Shown here piece after piece: positions 13,860-16,963 of a stretch of DNA of 16,963 bases. The position numbers and the translations under genes are program-made. The DNA is taken from NCBI GenBank assembly GCA_031264395.1, contig JAISEB010000197.1, forward strand, positions 1 to 16,963, given 5' to 3'. The first letter of the stretch is position 1; each line of letters starts with the position of its first letter. Source of the DNA: Treponema sp. Lineage in GTDB: Bacteria; Spirochaetota; Spirochaetia; Treponematales; Breznakiellaceae. Below the pieces are notes generated by a model, which saw only the letters and a program-made list of their open reading frames with translations, searched no databases and was not told the DNA's origin.

Positions 13860-16382
13860 ATGAAATTATCTCTTAACGACAAATGGCGTCTGCTTTACCG
13901 TGATTTATCGGTAACGAAAGATCAGGTTCTGGATGTGCTTGAAGCCGGCGATTACATCGACGCGGGCTCCCTGCCCTGCGACGCTCACATGCCGCTTGCC
14001 GGGGAAGGCATTATAAAGGACCCCGTGGTGGCCGATTACAGCTACGCATGCGAATGGATGGAGCGCAAGTCCTGGTGGTTTCGCAGGGATTTTGCCGTTT
14101 CAGGCGCGGACCTTGCCCGCCGCGGCGCGCGGCTTGTGCTTGAAAGCCTCGATCTTTTTGCCGATGTTTTTATCAACGGGAAATTCGCCGGCAGCCATGA
14201 AAGCGCCCACTATCCTTTTACGGCGGACGTGAAGGATCTGCTCAAGGAAGGCGGCAACAGCCTCCTTGTGCGCCTTACGGCGGGCCCCGAACGTATTGCG
14301 AAGGAAGATTACGATTATATTGCCGATTACGTGTGTACCGAATATGAGATTGGGCGGGGGGACAGGGGGGAAAAGACCCGTTCGTTTCTGCGGAAGCCCC
14401 AGTACGTGTACGGGTGGGACTGGGGGCCGCGCGTCGCCAGCATAGGCATAATGAAAAACGCCTGGATTGATTTTCCCGGCAGTGTTGTGGTAACTGCTGT
14501 TCATCCTGTGGTGCTTGAGGCAAAAGAGGAGGCGAAGCTCCGCGTCGAGGTTGAATTTGAAAGCCTTCTTCCCGTTTCCACCCAGGAGGCGGATGTAACC
14601 GTTGAACTGCGGCATGAAGGGCGGACGGTGCTGCGGGAAAGCCGCAGCGTACTGGCGCAGTCGGGCAGAAACGACGCTGACTTTAATCTTGCCGTTCCCG
14701 GCGCTAAATTGTGGTGGCCCAGCGGCGCGGGAGCGCAGCCCCTGTATGAGGTGACAGCCGCCGTCAGGGCCGCGGACGGCGAATGTGTTTCGGACCCGGT
14801 GCGTTTCGGCATTCGTACTGTGGCGCTTAATCTTGAAAAATACGGTGACAATGATCACCGTTTTGCCGTACAGGTAAACGGCGTTGATATTTATTGCAAG
14901 GGCGGCGACTGGATTCCCGCCGATTCGGTATACGCCAGGGTATCGCCCGGCAAATACAGGACCCTCATACAAGAGGCAAAGGAATGCAATTTCAACATGC
15001 TGCGCGTATGGGGCGGCGGCATTTACGAACGCGATGAATTTTACGATTACTGTGATCAATACGGAATACTTTTGTGGCACGATTTTATGTTTGCCTGTGC
15101 GATGTACCCGGACGACAGGGAATGGTACAGGCAGCTTGTAAGGAAGGAAATTGACTACCAGACAAAACGGCTTCGCCGCCACCCCTGTATTGCCCTGTGG
15201 TGCGGAAACAACGAAAACCAGTGGCTTTTTGAGGAGTACTTCACAAAGGAGGGGAAAAACAGGGCAAGCGGCGGGCTTCATATTTACAATGATATAATCC
15301 CGTCAATAGTCCGCTCGAATTGTCCTGAAATTCCCTACTGGCGTTCTTCCCCCTATGGCGGCAACATGCCGAACGACAATGAAACGGGTGACAGGCACCA
15401 TTGGCGGGACTGCACCATGAGCGACAAAATGGAAGATCGCATAAATCCCGAAGCCTATGACCTTGTGACGTCCCGCTTTGTCACCGAATACGGGTACATA
15501 GGTCCCTGCTCCGAAGCGACCATCGCAAAATATTACGGCGATAATCCTGTGGTGCGGAACGACAGAATATGGAACCTCCACAACAACACTTTTGAAAAGG
15601 CGACGGTTCCCGAAGGCATCAGGAGGCACTACGTTGATCCTGAAAATCTAAGCATGACCGATTATCTGCGGTACGCGGGACTTGTGCAGGGGCTCATGTA
15701 TAATTATTCCCTTGAAGCCATCAGGTTTTATCCCCGCAACGACGGTTCTCTGCTGTGGATGTACAACGACACCTGGGGGGAAGTAGGCTGGACCATTATC
15801 GATTATTATCTGGATCGAAAACCTTCCTACTACTATGTCAAGCGGGCCTTTGCGCCGGTAAAATTTATCCTCCGCGCGCCGGACAAAAAGAATGTCAGGG
15901 TTATGGGGATTAACGATACACCCGAAGATCAATCCTTGGAAATCGAATACGGCTATGCCGGATTTGACGGAAAATATTCGGTGTCGAAAATTCCGGTAAC
16001 GCTGAAGGCTTTCAGCAAGGCTGTTGTTCATGGGTTCCCCGTGCCCTCCATGGATCTAAAGCGCGGCGTTGTATTTGTCCGGGGAGGCGGGGCGCCTTTG
16101 GCGCTCCTGCGGACGGGCGCTTTTAGGGAATACGCGAATGCGGAAAGTACGGTGTCTGTCCTGTCCGTTGAAACAAAAGACGGCGATTATGAAGTAACCT
16201 TAAAGAGTTCCGGTTACAGCCACGCGGTATGCCTGGCTCTGCCTATGGATGTTCATCAGGATGACGCGTACTTTGACATGCTGCCCGGCGACGTCAGGAT
16301 TGTCAGGGTAAAAGACGCGGAGGGGAAGATCGAAAAGTCCGCCATAAAACCGGTGTACCTTGTACCCGGCGGCGGCGCGTAA
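13860..16382 (+). CDS. Glycoside hydrolase family 2 beta-mannosidase
   Basis: Exo-acting beta-mannosidase of 840 residues, expected to release mannose from the non-reducing end of beta-mannosides. There is no signal peptide, so it acts in the cytoplasm on imported oligosaccharides. Domains in order: GH2 sugar-binding jelly roll (about 1-180, opening LNDKWRLLYRD), an Ig-like domain (about 185-300), the catalytic TIM barrel (about 310-620) and C-terminal beta domains. The acid/base is E452 in LWCGNNEN, and the nucleophile is E543 in FVTEYGY. Beta-mannosidase is preferred over beta-galactosidase or glucuronidase because of the N-terminal region with PCDAHMPL, KSWWFRRDF and the YVYGWDWGPR stretch, and the GNNEN/TEYG pair. 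Start ATG 13860 has GGGAG at 13849-13853. It is the last gene of the importer 2 operon. Action on N-glycan core mannose instead of plant mannan fragments is possible. Confidence 0.9.
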   Translation: MKLSLNDKWRLLYRDLSVTKDQVLDVLEAGDYIDAGSLPCDAHMPLAGEGIIKDPVVADYSYACEWMERKSWWFRRDFAVSGADLARRGARLVLESLDLFADVFINGKFAGSHESAHYPFTADVKDLLKEGGNSLLVRLTAGPERIAKEDYDYIADYVCTEYEIGRGDRGEKTRSFLRKPQYVYGWDWGPRVASIGIMKNAWIDFPGSVVVTAVHPVVLEAKEEAKLRVEVEFESLLPVSTQEADVTVELRHEGRTVLRESRSVLAQSGRNDADFNLAVPGAKLWWPSGAGAQPLYEVTAAVRAADGECVSDPVRFGIRTVALNLEKYGDNDHRFAVQVNGVDIYCKGGDWIPADSVYARVSPGKYRTLIQEAKECNFNMLRVWGGGIYERDEFYDYCDQYGILLWHDFMFACAMYPDDREWYRQLVRKEIDYQTKRLRRHPCIALWCGNNENQWLFEEYFTKEGKNRASGGLHIYNDIIPSIVRSNCPEIPYWRSSPYGGNMPNDNETGDRHHWRDCTMSDKMEDRINPEAYDLVTSRFVTEYGYIGPCSEATIAKYYGDNPVVRNDRIWNLHNNTFEKATVPEGIRRHYVDPENLSMTDYLRYAGLVQGLMYNYSLEAIRFYPRNDGSLLWMYNDTWGEVGWTIIDYYLDRKPSYYYVKRAFAPVKFILRAPDKKNVRVMGINDTPEDQSLEIEYGYAGFDGKYSVSKIPVTLKAFSKAVVHGFPVPSMDLKRGVVFVRGGGAPLALLRTGAFREYANAESTVSVLSVETKDGDYEVTLKSSGYSHAVCLALPMDVHQDDAYFDMLPGDVRIVRVKDAEGKIEKSAIKPVYLVPGGGA

Positions 16383-16396
16383 CGCCTGAAACATTG

Positions 16397-16444
16397 GACA
16401 TGTTTAGTAACCCGGTTGGTTCCTAAACATGTCTTGCGATTTTT
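16397..16444 (+). terminator. Dyad and possible weak terminator after the beta-mannosidase
   Basis: A perfect 11-bp inverted repeat, GACATGTTTAG (16397-16407) with CTAAACATGTC (16423-16433). Inside it AACC (16409-16412) pairs with GGTT (16418-16421) across one T/C mismatch. TTTTT is at 16440-16444, six bases beyond the stem, so termination may be weak; the near-symmetry would also suit a protein-binding site. Confidence 0.5.
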
Positions 16445-16446
16445 CA

Positions 16447-16489
16447 GCGGAAGTTGTTCAATAGCTGAAGTTATTGAACAACTCTATTG
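16447..16489 (+). repeat. Dispersed palindromic repeat, copy 4 (TGAA loop)
   Basis: AGTTGTTCAATAGC (16452-16465), loop TGAA, GTTATTGAACAACT (16470-16483): 14 pairs with one G-T. It shares the left flank GCGGA (16447-16451) with copies 1 and 3 and the right flank CTCTATT with copy 3. No T-run follows. Confidence 0.88.
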
Positions 16490-16492
16490 GAT

Positions 16493-16520
16493 TTGTCAGG
16501 CAGCTGAAGTTACCGGACAA
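16493..16520 (+). repeat. Dispersed palindromic repeat, copy 5 (diverged, TGAA loop)
   Basis: TTGTCAGGCAGC (16493-16504), loop TGAA, GTTACCGGACAA (16509-16520). It aligns without gaps to copy 4 and keeps its loop. Three stem positions are changed on both sides so that pairing is kept (T-A to C-G, and two A-T to G-C); two others are mismatched. It ends 16 bases before the ribosome binding site of the next gene. Confidence 0.7.
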
Positions 16521-16547
16521 TCCTGTTATCACATTTAAGGAGCGGCT

Positions 16548-16963
16548 ATGTACAAGGGATTTTCATCGGGTCTTTTGGGTTTTGGGGAAAGAACGCTAAA
16601 GGAAGATGTTCCGCTGGCGGCAAAGTACGGTTACGGCGGCGTTTTTGTTGATGTCATACATGAAGCGGGAAACGATCCCGCGCGTGCGGACGCGGAAGGG
16701 GCAAGGGCGCTTCTTGAAAAAAACGGCCTTAAAGCGGGCGGATTCAGCCTTCCTGTGAATTTCCGTGAATCAAAGGAAGCCTTTGACGCGGATATGAAGA
16801 TGCTTCCCGCCCGCTGTGCTTTTGCCCGCGGGCTCGGCGCCGACCGCTGCATCACCTGGATTATCCCCGCGAGCGATACGCTCGACTACAAGGCCAATTA
16901 CGAACTTCACAAAACACGGCTCGGGGAAGCGGCAAAGGTGCTGGAAGATCACGGCATACGCTT
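16548..16963 (+). CDS. Sugar-phosphate isomerase/epimerase-like TIM-barrel protein (partial, 3' end beyond window)
   Basis: The first 138 codons of a xylose-isomerase-like TIM-barrel (AP endonuclease 2 family) protein; the gene runs off the right edge. The start ATG 16548 is set by AAGGAG at 16537-16542. Visible features: an opening MYKGFSSGLLGFG strand, DVPLAAKYGYGGVFVDV as the first helix and second strand, then LLEKNGLKAGGFSLPVNFRES, and a central helix ending in RGLGADRCITWI. The catalytic metal residues expected further along are not in the window. Such proteins often act with Gfo/Idh oxidoreductases and ThuA-domain proteins on inositols or keto-sugars. It may start a new operon, since a dyad and two palindromic repeats separate it from the beta-mannosidase. 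Confidence 0.8.
   Translation, partial: MYKGFSSGLLGFGERTLKEDVPLAAKYGYGGVFVDVIHEAGNDPARADAEGARALLEKNGLKAGGFSLPVNFRESKEAFDADMKMLPARCAFARGLGADRCITWIIPASDTLDYKANYELHKTRLGEAAKVLEDHGIR

Noticed and set aside
14100..15281. A 393-codon open frame on the - strand opposite the beta-mannosidase
   Set aside because: It lies wholly inside a gene with clear GH2 motifs, has no recognisable motif of its own and no convincing ribosome binding site. Long antisense frames are expected in GC-rich genes.
1402..16520. CRISPR-like repeats
   Set aside because: The palindromic copies are kilobases apart, in both orientations, and without regular spacers or cas genes. They are dispersed elements.

Overview
The window (about 17 kb, GC-rich in third codon positions) is a carbohydrate-uptake region with two CUT1-type ABC importers, a two-component regulator and several sugar-metabolism genes. 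Several features together suggest a spirochaete of the termite-gut Treponema kind: family-1 binding proteins, shared-ATPase importers, a YesM/YesN pair, and a dispersed palindrome GTTGTTCAATAAC/GTTATTGAACAAC. This is inference from gene style and memory, not a search; a Paenibacillus-like Firmicute is the main alternative.

Left block, + strand (1-7200). A binding protein is followed by a terminator, a palindromic repeat and two permeases (importer 1). Next come an AzgA/PbuG-type purine permease and a DinB-family protein, each followed by a strong terminator. A ThuA-domain protein and a Gfo/Idh/MocA oxidoreductase close the block. The palindrome recurs in the gaps before the first permease, the purine permease and thuA.

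Middle (7197-10446, - strand). A YesM-type sensor histidine kinase and a YesN-type response regulator (REC + AraC) form an overlapping pair. They run from a near-consensus promoter (TTGACA, 17 bp, TATTAT) only a few bases upstream of the start codon. Helically phased GGGATATTT-type repeats overlap this promoter and are a candidate operator.

Right block, + strand (10683-16382), divergent from the regulator: a lipoprotein binding protein, two permeases (importer 2) and a cytoplasmic GH2 beta-mannosidase. The simplest reading is that the sensor detects a sugar signal, the regulator controls importer 2, and imported beta-mannosides are cut inside the cell. Neither importer has an ATPase gene here, so a shared MsmK/UgpC-type ATPase elsewhere is expected.

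Right edge. After a dyad and two copies of the palindrome (the second diverged but with compensating base-pair changes), a xylose-isomerase-like TIM-barrel gene begins at 16548 and runs out of the window.

I see no clearly new enzyme system. The least explained material is non-coding: the palindrome family, the hairpins placed just upstream of ribosome binding sites, and the architecture of the divergent regulatory region.
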